This document shows, piece after piece, positions 48,281 through 57,735 of a stretch of 64,000 nucleotides of DNA; positions within the stretch are counted from its first letter, which is position 1; the number at the start of each line of letters is the position of its first letter. Position numbers and translations under genes: made by a program. The notes under the pieces are model-generated. The model was not told where the DNA came from and searched no databases. It saw only the letters and a list, made by a program, of their open reading frames with translations. This DNA comes from Stenotrophomonas panacihumi (GTDB lineage Bacteria > Pseudomonadota > Gammaproteobacteria > Xanthomonadales > Xanthomonadaceae), in assembly GCF_001431645.1 (NCBI RefSeq), contig NZ_LLXU01000024.1, positions 21,578 through 85,577 on the forward strand, given 5' to 3'.

Positions 48281-49540
48281 ATGAGCCTGTCCACTGAAAA
48301 CACCGCGCCCGTGCAGGGCAGCCACCGCGACCGCGAGATCGTCGAGGCCAAGGTGATCGTCACCAGCCCCGGCCGCAATTTCGTCACGCTGAAGATCGTC
48401 ACCCGCAGTGGCGTGGTCGGCTGGGGCGATGCCACGCTCAACGGCCGCGAGCTGGCCGTGGCGGCCTACCTGCAGGAACACGTGGTGCCGAACCTGATCG
48501 GCCGCGACGCCGGCCGCATCGAGGACACCTGGCAGTTCTTCTATCGCGGGGCGTACTGGCGGCGCGGGCCGGTGACGATGAGCGCGATCGCCGCGGTCGA
48601 CGTGGCGCTGTGGGACATCCTCGGCAAGATGGCCGGCCTGCCGCTGTACCAACTGCTGGGCGGCCGCTCGCGCGAAGGCGCGCTGGTGTATGCGCATGCC
48701 AATGGCCGCGATATCGCCGAAGCCAGCGATGAAGTCGGCAAGTATCGCGAGTTGGGCTTCCTGGCGATCCGTGCGCAGTGCGGCGTGCCTGGCGTGAAGA
48801 AGGCCTACGGCATCTCCACCGCCGGCAAGCCCTATGAGCCGGCGGAGAGTGAGTTGCCCGCCGAGACCGTGTGGTCCACGCCGCGCTACCTGGATATCGC
48901 GCCGCGCCTGTTCGAGCAGCTGCGCGCCGACCACGGCGACGAGATCGAGCTGCTGCACGACGTGCACCACCGCCTCACGCCGATCGAAGCGGCGCGCCTG
49001 GCCCGCAGCCTCGAACCCTACCGGCTGTTCTGGATGGAGGACGCCACGCCGGCGGAGAACCAGCAGTCGTTCGCGCTGATCCGCCAGCATTCGGTGACGC
49101 CGCTGGCGGTGGGCGAGGTGTTCAATTCGATCTGGGACTGCAAACAGCTGATCGAGCAGCAGCTCATCGATTACATCCGCACCACGATCGTCCATGCCGG
49201 CGGCATCACGCACGTGCGCCGCCTCGCCGATTTCGCCGCGTTGCACCAGGTGCGCACGGGCTTCCATGGCGCCACCGACCTCTCGCCGGTGTGCATGGGC
49301 GCGGCGCTGCACTTCGACACCTGGGTGCCCAACTTCGGCATCCAGGAGTACATGTTCCATAGCGAGCAAATGCTGGAAGTGTTCCCGCGCGATTACGAAT
49401 TCCGCGCTGGCCGGCTGCACGTGGGCGACAGCCCGGGCCATGGCGTGTCGATGGACGAGAAGCTTGCCGCGCGCTATCCGTACGTGCCGCGCCAGCTGCC
49501 GGTCGCGCGGCTGGAAGACGGCGCGATGTGGGACTGGTGA
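48281..49540 (+). CDS. D-mannonate dehydratase (enolase superfamily, ManD/RspA type)
   Basis: Cytosolic 419-residue enzyme dehydrating D-mannonate to 2-keto-3-deoxygluconate. Enolase-superfamily landmarks are visible: [31 protein letters not shown] (metal ligand and catalytic region), [25 protein letters not shown] and [15 protein letters not shown], ending in the ManD-type terminus LEDGAMWDW. This is the RspA/ManD class rather than the unrelated UxuA. It takes the product of the fructuronate reductase five kilobases downstream in the same operon. Confidence 0.92.
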   Translation: MSLSTENTAPVQGSHRDREIVEAKVIVTSPGRNFVTLKIVTRSGVVGWGDATLNGRELAVAAYLQEHVVPNLIGRDAGRIEDTWQFFYRGAYWRRGPVTMSAIAAVDVALWDILGKMAGLPLYQLLGGRSREGALVYAHANGRDIAEASDEVGKYRELGFLAIRAQCGVPGVKKAYGISTAGKPYEPAESELPAETVWSTPRYLDIAPRLFEQLRADHGDEIELLHDVHHRLTPIEAARLARSLEPYRLFWMEDATPAENQQSFALIRQHSVTPLAVGEVFNSIWDCKQLIEQQLIDYIRTTIVHAGGITHVRRLADFAALHQVRTGFHGATDLSPVCMGAALHFDTWVPNFGIQEYMFHSEQMLEVFPRDYEFRAGRLHVGDSPGHGVSMDEKLAARYPYVPRQLPVARLEDGAMWDW

Positions 49541-51228
49541 GCACCGTGCGCGCCCGGTGGTTGCGTGGGATCGTTGCCGGCTGGCTGGCGTGGGCCATCG
49601 TGCCCGCGCAGGCGGCGGCGCCGGTGATCTTCGACGATTTCTCCTATCGCGGCGAGGATGCGGCGTTCGCCACGCCGCTCGCCAAGGGGCAGTACCGCAA
49701 CCCGGTGCTGGCCGGCTTCTACCCGGATCCGGCGGTGACGCGCGTGGGTGACCGCTACTACCTGGTCAATTCCACGTTCGCGTATTTCCCCGGCATCCCG
49801 GTATTCGAAAGCGAGGACCTGGTGCACTGGCGCTTGCTGGGCCATGCCATCGACCGGCCCGGCCAGCTGGATTTCTCCGGCCTGGGCACCTCGCGCGGCG
49901 TGTTCGCGCCGAGCATCGCGCATCACGGCGATACCTTCTACATCTTCAATACCGCGGTGGACAACGGCGGCAACTACTACGTCACCGCGAAGGATCCCGC
50001 CGGCCCATGGTCGGACCCGGTGTGGCTGAAGGAGGTGGACGGTATCGACCCGTCGCTGTTCATCGACGACAACGGGAAGGCCTACCTGCTCAACAACGGG
50101 CCGCCGCAGGGCACGCCGCGCTATGAAGGGCATCGCGCGATCTGGCTGCAGGCCTTCGACCTGAAGACCGGCCAGCCGTTCGGCCCGCGCAAGGTGCTGC
50201 TCGATGGCGGCGTGGCGCCGGAAAAGAACCCGATCTGGATCGAAGGCCCGCACCTGTATCACCGTCAGGGCTGGTACTACCTGTCCTGTGCCGAAGGCGG
50301 TACCGGCCCGCAGCATTCGCAGGTAGTGCTGCGCGCGCGTTCGCCCTGGGGCCCATTCGAACCGTATGCGCGCAATCCGATCCTGACCCAGCGCGACCTG
50401 CCCGCCGATCGCGCGCATCCCATCGCCAATGCCGGCCATGCCGACCTGGTGGAAGGCCGCGACGGCCACTGGTGGGCGATCTTCCTGGCCAGTCGCATCT
50501 ATGGCGACGGCCATTACCAGACCGGCCGCGAAACCTTCCTGTTGCCGGTGGAATGGCGCGAGGGCTGGCCGGTGATCCTCGATACGGGCAAGGCGATCCC
50601 GCAGGTGGCCGATGCACCCTCGTGGATGAAGACGACGCAGGATCAGGCGCCGCACAGCGGCAACTTCGACTGGCGGGATGATTTCGCCGCGCCTGCACTG
50701 AAGACCGAATGGCTGAGCCTGCGCGCGCCGCCGACCTGGGCGGACCTGCGCGCGACGCCCGGCAAGCTCTCGCTGGTGCCGCAAACCGACGGCCTGGAGG
50801 GGCATGGCCACCCGGCGTTTCTCGGACGACGGCAGCAGCACCTGAAATTCGACACCACGCTCGACGTGCAGCTACCGACCACCCCGGGCGTCACCGCGGG
50901 CATGGCGATGTATCAGGACGAGAAGCACTGGTACGTGCTCGGCGTGCAGCGCACGGGACAGGGCGGCGTGGTGTTCGTCCAGCGCCACGTGGGTGCCGGG
51001 ACAGAGATCGTCGCGCGCGCACGTGTTCCCGATGGCCACACGCTGCGCCTGCGCATCCAGGCAGATGCGGGGCGCGGCGATTTCGCCTTCGATGCCGGCG
51101 CCGGCTGGCAGCCGCTGCGCGAGGCCGAAGACATCCATGTACTGAGCACCGATCTGGCCGGCGGTTTCGTCGGCGTCATGATCGGGCCTTATGCCAGGGC
51201 CGAAGCGGCCCCTTTCCAGGAGGACTGA
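49537..51228 (+). CDS. GH43 beta-xylosidase/arabinofuranosidase, secreted
   Basis: About 563 residues. Signal peptide [19 protein letters not shown], then a five-bladed propeller with the GH43 triad placed as Asp64 (GFYPDPAV), Asp171 (VDGIDPSLF) and Glu236 (WIEGPHLY), and a C-terminal beta-sandwich ([20 protein letters not shown] onward) typical of GH43 xylosidases. GTG 49537 overlaps the previous stop as GTGA; GTG 49528 is an alternative. Expected to release xylose (or arabinose) from short oligomers in the periplasm. Its stop is one base before the GH3 gene start region. Confidence 0.92.
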   Translation: MSTVRARWLRGIVAGWLAWAIVPAQAAAPVIFDDFSYRGEDAAFATPLAKGQYRNPVLAGFYPDPAVTRVGDRYYLVNSTFAYFPGIPVFESEDLVHWRLLGHAIDRPGQLDFSGLGTSRGVFAPSIAHHGDTFYIFNTAVDNGGNYYVTAKDPAGPWSDPVWLKEVDGIDPSLFIDDNGKAYLLNNGPPQGTPRYEGHRAIWLQAFDLKTGQPFGPRKVLLDGGVAPEKNPIWIEGPHLYHRQGWYYLSCAEGGTGPQHSQVVLRARSPWGPFEPYARNPILTQRDLPADRAHPIANAGHADLVEGRDGHWWAIFLASRIYGDGHYQTGRETFLLPVEWREGWPVILDTGKAIPQVADAPSWMKTTQDQAPHSGNFDWRDDFAAPALKTEWLSLRAPPTWADLRATPGKLSLVPQTDGLEGHGHPAFLGRRQQHLKFDTTLDVQLPTTPGVTAGMAMYQDEKHWYVLGVQRTGQGGVVFVQRHVGAGTEIVARARVPDGHTLRLRIQADAGRGDFAFDAGAGWQPLREAEDIHVLSTDLAGGFVGVMIGPYARAEAAPFQED

Positions 51229-51229
51229 C

Positions 51230-53923
51230 ATGCCATTGCTGTCCCGACACGGCCGCAAGGCCATCGCACTGGCCATCGCCCTGTCGCTGCCGCCGCTGGC
51301 GGCGCTGGCCGCGCAGGCACCGGCTTCCGGCGACAAGCCGATGTACCTCGACCCGGACCGCGGCTTCGAGGAGCGCGCGGCCGACCTCGTCTCGCGCATG
51401 ACGCTGGAAGAGAAGGTCAGCCAGATGCAGAACAGCGCCGCGGCGATCCCGCGGCTGGGCGTGCCGGCCTACGATTGGTGGAACGAGGCGCTGCACGGCG
51501 TGGCGCGCGCCGGCGGCGCGACGGTGTTTCCGCAGGCGATCGCGATGGCCGCCACGTTCGACGCACCGTTGATGCACCAGATCGCCACGACGATCAGCGA
51601 CGAGGCGCGTGCCAAGCACCACGAGTTCATCCGCCAGGACTTGCATGGCCGCTACCAGGGCCTGACGTTCTGGTCGCCGAACATCAACATCTTCCGCGAC
51701 CCGCGCTGGGGCCGTGGCCAGGAAACCTATGGCGAGGATCCCTACCTGACCTCGCGGATGGGCGTGAACTTCGTCGAAGGCCTGCAGGGCGACGACCCGA
51801 AATACCGCAAGGTCGATGCCACCGCCAAGCACTTCGCCGTGCACAGCGGCCCGGAGCACAACCGCCACGAGTTCGACGTGCATCCGGACCCGCGCGATCT
51901 GCATGAAACCTACCTGCCTGCGTTCCAGGCGCTGGTGCAGGAGGCGCATGTCGATGCCGTGATGGGCGCCTACAACCGCGTCAACGGGGAATCGGCCTCG
52001 GCCAGCCAGCTGCTGCTGCAGGACACGCTGCGGCGCGACTGGGGCTTCAAGGGCTATGTGGTCTCCGACTGCGATTCGATCGAGGACATCTACAAGCACC
52101 ACAAGATCGTTGGCACGGCCGAGGAAGCCGCCGCGCTGGGCGTGAAGCGCGGGCTGGAGCTCAACTGCGGGCGTACCTATGGCGCGCTGGCCAACGCGGT
52201 GAAGCAGGGGCTGGTGAGCGAGGCCGAGATCGACGCGGCGGTGAAGCAGTTGATGACCGCGCGCATGCGCCTGGGCATGTTCGACCCGCCCGAGCGCGTG
52301 CCCTACGCCAACATTCCCTATTCGGTGAACCAGGCGCCCGAGCATGACGCGCTCGCGCTGCGGGCGGCGCGGGAATCGCTGGTGCTGCTCAAGAACGACG
52401 GCCTGCTGCCGCTTTCGCCATCGATCAAGCGCGTGGCGGTGGTCGGCCCGACCGCCGACGACCCGATGGCGCTGCTCGGCAACTACTACGGTACGCCTGC
52501 CCACCCGGTGACGGTGCTCGAAGGCATCCGCAAGGCGGTGCCGAACGCGCAGGTGGTGTATGCGCGGGGTGCCGAGCTGGTCGAGGGCCGCGAGGACACC
52601 AACGCGGCGCGTGCCATCGACAGCCGCTACCTGCGTCCGGCCGCCGGCAGCACGGCGCAGGGCCTGAAGGGCGAATACTTCCGTGGGCGCACGCTGTCCG
52701 GCAAGCCCGTCATCAGCCGCGTGGACCCGCAGGTGCGCTTCCGCTGGGACAACGTCGCCCCGACCGCCGAGCTGGTCGCGCGCGGGGAGATGCGCGCCGA
52801 CCAGGCGATGGGCACCGAGGATTTCAGCATCCGCTGGACCGGCCAGCTGCTGCCGCCGCAGGACGGCACCTACACGCTGAGCGTGGTCGCCGACGATGGC
52901 TTCCGCCTGTACGTGGATGGCAAGAAGGTGGCCGAGCGCTGGAAGGACAGCGCCCGCGAACGCATCGATGACGTGAAGCTCGACCTGAAGGGCGGCTCCG
53001 CGCATGACATCCGCCTGGAGTACTTCCAGCACTACAACGACGCCAGCGTGCGCCTGGCCTGGCGCATGCCCGGCGAATCGGAACTGCCGCCGCTGCAGGC
53101 CGCACTGGCCGCCGCGCACGACGCGGATGCGGTGGTGTTCGTCGGCGGCCTGACCGGCGAGGTGGAAGGCGAGGAGATGGACGTCAACTATCCGGGCTTC
53201 TCCGGCGGCGACCGTACCGACCTGCGCCTGCCCAAGCCGCAGCAGGAACTGCTCGAAGCGGTGCAGGGCACGGGCAAGCCGGTGGTGGCGGTGCTGACGA
53301 CGGGTTCGGCGCTGGCCATCGACTGGGCCCAGCAGCACGTGCCGGCCATCCTGCTGGCGTGGTATCCCGGCCAGCGTGGCGGCGATGCGGTGGCCGATGC
53401 GCTGTTCGGCAAGACCAGCCCGGGCGGCCGCCTGCCGGTGACGTTCTACAAGGCCGACGCGCAGTTGCCGGACTTCGAGGATTACTCGATGAAGAACCGG
53501 ACCTATCGCTACTACGAAGGCGAAGCACTGTATCCGTTCGGCCACGGCCTCAGCTACAGCCACTTCGACTACAGCGGGCTCAAGCTGGACCGCCGCAAGG
53601 GCAAGCCGGGCGAGCCGCTGCAGGTGACGCTGCAGGTGCGCAACGACGGCAAGGTGTCGGCCGACGAGGTGGTGCAGCTGTACCTGAAGCCGGTCGATCC
53701 GAAGCGCCCGCGTGCGCTCAAGGACCTGCGCGGCTTCACCCGCGTGCAACTGGCCCCGGGCGAGCAGCGCGAAGTGGCCTTCACCGTGGTGCCGGAGCGC
53801 GACCTGCGCGTGTACGACCCGCAGCGCGAGGCCTATGTCGTCGACCCGGGCCAGTACGAAGTGCAGGTCGGCGCCTCCAGTGCCGACATCCGCCTGCGCC
53901 AGGGCTACATGGTGGGCCAGTGA
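51230..53923 (+). CDS. GH3 beta-xylosidase/glucosidase with PA14 insert
   Basis: 897 residues with a signal peptide (AIALAIALSLPPLAALAAQA). The N-terminal barrel holds the nucleophile Asp280 in VVSDCDSIED plus WWNEALHGVARAG and DPRWGRGQETYGEDPYL. The second domain (SLVLLKNDGLLPL, VVGPTADDP) is split by a PA14 module at about residues 476-611 (LKGEYFRGRTLSG, SVVADDGFRLYVDGK). A fibronectin III-like C-terminal domain follows. WWNEALHGVA is the xylosidase-like form of this motif. AGGAGG lies 6 bases before the ATG. PA14 inserts shape the active-site entrance in related enzymes. Confidence 0.93.
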   Translation: MPLLSRHGRKAIALAIALSLPPLAALAAQAPASGDKPMYLDPDRGFEERAADLVSRMTLEEKVSQMQNSAAAIPRLGVPAYDWWNEALHGVARAGGATVFPQAIAMAATFDAPLMHQIATTISDEARAKHHEFIRQDLHGRYQGLTFWSPNINIFRDPRWGRGQETYGEDPYLTSRMGVNFVEGLQGDDPKYRKVDATAKHFAVHSGPEHNRHEFDVHPDPRDLHETYLPAFQALVQEAHVDAVMGAYNRVNGESASASQLLLQDTLRRDWGFKGYVVSDCDSIEDIYKHHKIVGTAEEAAALGVKRGLELNCGRTYGALANAVKQGLVSEAEIDAAVKQLMTARMRLGMFDPPERVPYANIPYSVNQAPEHDALALRAARESLVLLKNDGLLPLSPSIKRVAVVGPTADDPMALLGNYYGTPAHPVTVLEGIRKAVPNAQVVYARGAELVEGREDTNAARAIDSRYLRPAAGSTAQGLKGEYFRGRTLSGKPVISRVDPQVRFRWDNVAPTAELVARGEMRADQAMGTEDFSIRWTGQLLPPQDGTYTLSVVADDGFRLYVDGKKVAERWKDSARERIDDVKLDLKGGSAHDIRLEYFQHYNDASVRLAWRMPGESELPPLQAALAAAHDADAVVFVGGLTGEVEGEEMDVNYPGFSGGDRTDLRLPKPQQELLEAVQGTGKPVVAVLTTGSALAIDWAQQHVPAILLAWYPGQRGGDAVADALFGKTSPGGRLPVTFYKADAQLPDFEDYSMKNRTYRYYEGEALYPFGHGLSYSHFDYSGLKLDRRKGKPGEPLQVTLQVRNDGKVSADEVVQLYLKPVDPKRPRALKDLRGFTRVQLAPGEQREVAFTVVPERDLRVYDPQREAYVVDPGQYEVQVGASSADIRLRQGYMVGQ

Positions 53924-55392
53924 CGGCTGCCAGCCCCGCGCGCCTCTCCGATGCCACCCTGGCCCGCTTGCCGGCCGGGGTGGCCCGGCCGGCCTATGAC
54001 CGCCAGGCGACGCGCATCGGTGTCGTGCACCTGGGCATCGGCGCGTTTCACCGTGCGCACCAGGCGGTGTACCTGGACGACGTGCTTGCGCACGAACCCG
54101 ATTGGGCGATCTGCGGCGTGTCGTTGCGCAGCCCGGACGTGCGCGACGCCCTGCAACCGCAGGACGGCCTCTATGCGCTGGAGTTGCTGGAAACGCCGCC
54201 GCGCTGGCGGGTGATCGGCGCGGTGCGCGAGGTGCTGTGCGCGCCGGATCAGCCGGCCGAGGTGCTGGCGCGACTGGCCGATCCGCAGGTAAAGCTGGTG
54301 ACGCTGACCGTCACCGAGAAGGGCTACTGCCTGGCGGGCGACACGCTCGATCTCTCGCATCCGGACATCGTGGCCGATCTTGCCCATCCGCAGGCGCCCG
54401 CCAGTGCCATTGGCTATCTCGTCGCCGGCCTGGCGTTGCGTCGTGCGCGTGGGGTCCCGGCCTACACGGTGCTCAGCTGCGACAACCTCCCGGACAACGG
54501 TGGCAAGCTGCGCCGCGCCTGCGTGCTGTATGCGATGCAGTTCGACCCGGCGCTGGCGCGCTGGATCGATGAGCAAGCACGCTTTCCGCGCTCGATGGTC
54601 GACAGCATCACGCCGGCCAGCGACGATGCATTGCGGACACGCGCCGCCGACGCATTGGGCCTGGCCGACGCCTGGCCGGTCCAGCGCGAGCCTTACACGC
54701 AGTGGGTGATCGAAGACGATTTCGCGATGGGCCGGCCGGACTGGGCGCGCGTGGGCGTCACGCTGAGCGGCGACATCGCCGGCTACGACCGCGCCAAGCT
54801 GCGGCTGCTCAATGCACCGCATTCGGCCATGGCCTACCTGGGTACGCTGCTGGGCCTGGAAAGCGTGGCCGACGCGATGCGGCATCCCGCGTTGGGTCCG
54901 TTCATCGCCACGCTGATGCATCGGCACATCGTGCCCAACGTCGAACTACCCGAGGGCATGGACGCCACGGCTTACGTGGATGCCATCCTGGCGCGCTTCG
55001 CCAATCCCGCCGTGCACCACCGCCTGCTGCAGATTGCACAGGATGGTTCGCAGAAGATTCCCGTGCGATTGCTCGGCACGATCACGCATGCGCTGGCGGC
55101 GGGTCGCGCCATCGACGTGCTGTGCCTGCCCGTGGCCGGTTGGCTGCAATTCGTGCGGCGCCAGGCGCAGGCGGGTGTGCCGTTGGCCGATCCGCTGGCC
55201 GCGCGCCTGGCCGATATCGGCGGGCGCATGCAGGGCAATGCGGCCACCGATGTGGCGGTGTTCGTGAACGAATCCCGCGTGTTCGGCGCGCTGGCCGAGG
55301 CGCCGGCTTTCATGTCCGCGCTGTGTGACGCGTATGCGCGGGTGTCCACGCAGCTTGATGCCTCGCTGATCTCCGCGGTGGACCCCCGCTGA
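53920..55392 (+). CDS. uxuB: D-fructuronate reductase (mannitol dehydrogenase family)
   Basis: 490-residue polyol-specific long-chain dehydrogenase. Nucleotide-binding VVHLGIGAFHRAHQAVYLDD at the N-terminus, LTVTEKGYCLAG, VLSCDNLPDNGGK, and the catalytic KLRLLNAPHSAMAYLG. In this context it reduces D-fructuronate to D-mannonate with NADH, feeding mannonate dehydratase; mannitol or tagaturonate dehydrogenases are family alternatives made less likely by context. The GTG start overlaps the GH3 stop as GTGA. Last gene of the xylan operon; glucuronate isomerase is not seen nearby. Confidence 0.9.
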   Translation: MTAASPARLSDATLARLPAGVARPAYDRQATRIGVVHLGIGAFHRAHQAVYLDDVLAHEPDWAICGVSLRSPDVRDALQPQDGLYALELLETPPRWRVIGAVREVLCAPDQPAEVLARLADPQVKLVTLTVTEKGYCLAGDTLDLSHPDIVADLAHPQAPASAIGYLVAGLALRRARGVPAYTVLSCDNLPDNGGKLRRACVLYAMQFDPALARWIDEQARFPRSMVDSITPASDDALRTRAADALGLADAWPVQREPYTQWVIEDDFAMGRPDWARVGVTLSGDIAGYDRAKLRLLNAPHSAMAYLGTLLGLESVADAMRHPALGPFIATLMHRHIVPNVELPEGMDATAYVDAILARFANPAVHHRLLQIAQDGSQKIPVRLLGTITHALAAGRAIDVLCLPVAGWLQFVRRQAQAGVPLADPLAARLADIGGRMQGNAATDVAVFVNESRVFGALAEAPAFMSALCDAYARVSTQLDASLISAVDPR

Positions 55393-55396
55393 GCGA

Positions 55397-55420
55397 GCCG
55401 GCGGCGTTCGCGCCGCTGGC
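55397..55420 (+). terminator. Strong hairpin after the xylan operon
   Basis: A 10-bp stem with one G-T pair (55397-55406 with 55411-55420) closes on TTCG four bases after the uxuB stop. No T-tract follows, so termination is plausible but not certain. A second, weaker stem (55439-55455) is followed by GTTTTC. Confidence 0.5.
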
Positions 55421-55595
55421 CCTGTTCCTGTTGCACGGGACACGCAGGACGTGTCGTTTTCGCGCGGGCGTCGTCCGCGATGCGTGATAACTCTGTCGCC
55501 GTGACGGAGGCGCTGTTGTTCTGGGGGGCGCCGGTTTCCACGGGCGGCGGATGCTGCCGGGCAAGGCACCACAGGTTCCAGTCATTCGCGCGCCT

Positions 55596-55631
55596 GTTGT
55601 CGATTGACAACCGGCGCAACCTCTCTAGACT
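55596..55631 (+). promoter_or_regulatory. Promoter with embedded operator of the HicA-like/HTH gene pair
   Basis: TTGACA (55604-55609) and TAGACT (55626-55631) are 16 bases apart. GTTGTC-GATT-GACAAC (55596-55611) is a perfect 6-bp inverted repeat that covers the -35. Transcription should begin near 55638, only about 14 bases before the first start codon. The position suits autorepression by the HTH partner. Confidence 0.72.
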
Positions 55632-55651
55632 GACTGCCGTCGTGATCGCCC

Positions 55652-55912
55652 ATGAGCCGTAGAAAGCATCCCCATCCGGATATCGAAGACGCATTGCGCC
55701 ATGCCGAGGCGCAGGGTTGGCGGATCAAGGTCGGGGGCGGCCACGCATGGGGCAGGATGTACTGTCCCTACAACAACGTGCTTTGCCGTTGCGGCGAGTT
55801 CTGCCTGGTGAGCATCTGGAGTACGCCTCGCGTCCCGGAGCACCACGCCCGGCAGCTGCGGCGTGTAGTGGACAGCTGTTTGCTGGAACGTGCCAAGCAC
55901 CACAATGCCTGA
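55652..55912 (+). CDS. HicA-like small protein with four-Cys cluster (putative toxin)
   Basis: 86 residues. The segment ALRHAEAQGWRIKVGGGHAWG resembles the first helix and Gly-rich His loop of HicA mRNA-interferase folds, with His31 in the place of the catalytic His, and HHARQLRRVVDSC forms a final helix. Unlike HicA, it has Cys38, Cys45, Cys47 and Cys51 (CPYNNVLCRCGEFC), a likely metal site. The leader is very short and lacks a Shine-Dalgarno sequence, predicting low translation. The gene is followed after 12 bases by the HTH gene. Similar pairs occur in other proteobacteria from memory, without assigned function. Toxin role is inference. Confidence 0.65.
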   Translation: MSRRKHPHPDIEDALRHAEAQGWRIKVGGGHAWGRMYCPYNNVLCRCGEFCLVSIWSTPRVPEHHARQLRRVVDSCLLERAKHHNA

Positions 55913-55924
55913 CAGGAGTCGAAG

Positions 55925-56455
55925 ATGGGTACCTACGAGTTCATCCTGAAGTTTCGCCTGCCCGATCCGCATGCCGATCCGGAGCAGCATCTCGAGGCGC
56001 TGGCCGATGCCGGCTGCGAGGACGCCACCGCCGGCATTGGCCAGCCGGGCCGGTTGGCGCTGGATTTCGCCCGCCAGGCCGGCAGCGCGCTGGATGCCGT
56101 GGTGTCCGCGGTGCGCGCGGTGCAGGCGGCCATTCCCGGCGTGGCGCTGGTGGAGGCCTCGCCGGACCTGGTCGGGCTCACCGACGTCGCCGCGCTGTTC
56201 GGTTGCAGCCGGCAGAACGTGCGCAAGCTCATGACCAGCCACCCGGCCACCTTCCCGCCGGCGGTGCACGAAGGCGCCGCCTCGTTGTGGCACCTGCGCC
56301 AGGTACTGGCCTGGTTTCGCGATACGCAGCGGCGCCCGGTGGACGGCGCGCTGGTCGAAGTGGCCGAGGTCACCATGAAGCTCAACATTGCCAATGCGAC
56401 GCAGCGGCTGGGTCGTGAGGGCGTGCCCAAGGCGATCCTTTCCCTTTTCGCCTGA
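55925..56455 (+). CDS. HTH-containing partner protein (putative antitoxin/regulator)
   Basis: 176 residues in two parts. The N-terminal part (YEFILKFRLPDPHADPEQHL, GCEDATAGIGQPGRLALDFA) looks like a small alpha/beta domain; residues 85-103, LTDVAALFGCSRQNVRKLM, form a MerR/excisionase-like helix-turn-helix, followed by FPPAVHEGAASLWHLRQVLAW. AGGAG lies 6 bases before the ATG, a much stronger site than that of the upstream gene, so the partner should be made in excess, as antitoxins usually are. It probably binds the inverted repeat at 55596-55611 (inference). Confidence 0.7.
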   Translation: MGTYEFILKFRLPDPHADPEQHLEALADAGCEDATAGIGQPGRLALDFARQAGSALDAVVSAVRAVQAAIPGVALVEASPDLVGLTDVAALFGCSRQNVRKLMTSHPATFPPAVHEGAASLWHLRQVLAWFRDTQRRPVDGALVEVAEVTMKLNIANATQRLGREGVPKAILSLFA

Positions 56456-56718
56456 GCACGCTTGGGCATGGAGTGACCGCGCGGCGGCCGCTGTCGGAAT
56501 CGTCTGGCGCCGGCAGGGCGACGAACGGCAGATCACGCGCGTGCTGGGCTACGGGCATCGTGCATTGGCGCCCTAGGGCACCTGCGGGATTGCGTCATGC
56601 GACGAATCCAATCGATCGCGGGCTTTATCGAGTTTGCGCTGATTCAACGTGGAACGAAGCTGGCGCAGTGCTGATCATGTCCTCGGGCCGGATCGGCCCG
56701 GCAAAAGCGGGGCGTCGC
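56456..56718. other. 263-base gap with no supported gene
   Basis: A 7-bp perfect hairpin (56684-56690 with 56694-56700) precedes the next start. Frames crossing the region lack ribosome-binding sites and recognisable protein features. Nothing else seen. Confidence 0.4.
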
Positions 56719-57153
56719 ATGCGTCGGTTGACCAGTGAAAAGGTGGGCCCGCGTCCGGCGGTCATCCGTCGCGCCATTGCCTTCCTGCATGCGAAGGGCG
56801 TCCAGCTCCCGAAGCGTGATGAGGCGCCCTTGTTCCATAGGGTCGCTTGGCGTTTCGGCATGGCCATCGCGCCACCTGCGTATGCCGGCTGGTTCGCCAA
56901 TTTCGTGATCCTGGGCGTAGCGTTCGCGCTTGGTTGGGGCGTTATCGTGTGCGCCGTCACGCTGGTGCTGGACGGCGCACTTCCGCCGCGCCTGTATCTG
57001 GCGGTTGCTTTGATGGCCGTCTGCATGGGGATCATCCGGGCGTTTCAGTTCCAGCGCCTGCAACGACGCGTTGGGCTGCCTGGCTGGCGTGCCTTCCTTC
57101 GGCAGCACGCCGGCGATGCGCGGGAAGACGACCGGGTGAACAGCGCTAGCTGA
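56719..57153 (+). CDS. DUF6404-like small membrane protein
   Basis: About 144 residues: basic N-terminus (RAIAFLHAKGVQLPKRDEAP), amphipathic LFHRVAWRFGMAIAPPAYAG, then two hydrophobic helices (NFVILGVAFALGWGVIVCAV and LYLAVALMAVCMGIIRAF) and a basic tail. The arrangement resembles DUF6404 proteins, of unknown function. ATG 56719 is favoured by the nearby GCGGGG; ATG 56677 would add 14 residues. Convergent with the DsbA-like gene, with a shared terminator between. Confidence 0.6.
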   Translation: MRRLTSEKVGPRPAVIRRAIAFLHAKGVQLPKRDEAPLFHRVAWRFGMAIAPPAYAGWFANFVILGVAFALGWGVIVCAVTLVLDGALPPRLYLAVALMAVCMGIIRAFQFQRLQRRVGLPGWRAFLRQHAGDAREDDRVNSAS

Positions 57154-57163
57154 GCCGTGGAGC

Positions 57164-57197
57164 AGGGCCCGGGCGGAACGAACGCCATCCGGGCCCT
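57164..57197. terminator. Bidirectional terminator-like hairpin between convergent genes
   Basis: AGGGCCCGG (57164-57172) pairs perfectly with CCGGGCCCT (57189-57197). The 16-base loop can itself pair partly. T-tracts on either side are short. Confidence 0.65.
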
Positions 57198-57207
57198 TGT
57201 CGACTCC

Positions 57208-57735
57208 TCAGCGCTGCGCCGCCAGATCCGTAAGCAGATCCACCAACGTGTCGTAGTCACGCGGGCCGTCGTAGCGCTGGCCGTTGATGAACAGCGCGGG
57301 CGTGCCGTTGACGCCGCTGCGCACGCCGGCGCTGAAGTCGCCTTCGATGCGCGCATCGTATTTGCCCGAGAAGCCTTCTCCGAGCGCGGTCGGCGGCAGG
57401 CCGAGTGCGTGCGCGTAGCGCGCGAGGTCGTGGTCGCCCAAGGCATCCTGGTGTTCGTAGAGCATGTCGTGCGCTTCCCAGAATTTCCCGTGCGCGGCGG
57501 CGGTCTCGGCGAACTGCGCGGCGTGCAGCGCATGCGGATGCATTTCCGTCAGCGGGAAGTTGCGGAAGACGAAGCGCAGGCGGTCGCCGAGCGCGGCCTG
57601 CACGGCCTTGAGCAGCGGATACGCTTCGCCACAGTAGGGGCACTCATAGTCGCCATACTCGACCAGCGTGACCGGCGCGTCGGCCGGGCCCTGGAGATGG
57701 TCCTGGGCATTGACGGGAACGGTGAGGTGGCTCAT
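57208..57735 (-). CDS. DsbA-family thioredoxin-fold protein
   Basis: 175-residue thiol-disulphide protein with the active site YECPYCGEAYPLLKAV near residue 33, VFRNFPLTEMHPHALHAAQF and the cis-Pro loop SGVNGTPALFINGQRYDG. No signal peptide is seen, so it is likely cytosolic, in the FrnE/DsbA-like group with roles in oxidative stress. The ATG overlaps the peroxiredoxin stop by four bases, so the two are co-translated and probably work together in thiol redox chemistry. Confidence 0.88.
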   Translation of the reverse strand: MSHLTVPVNAQDHLQGPADAPVTLVEYGDYECPYCGEAYPLLKAVQAALGDRLRFVFRNFPLTEMHPHALHAAQFAETAAAHGKFWEAHDMLYEHQDALGDHDLARYAHALGLPPTALGEGFSGKYDARIEGDFSAGVRSGVNGTPALFINGQRYDGPRDYDTLVDLLTDLAAQR

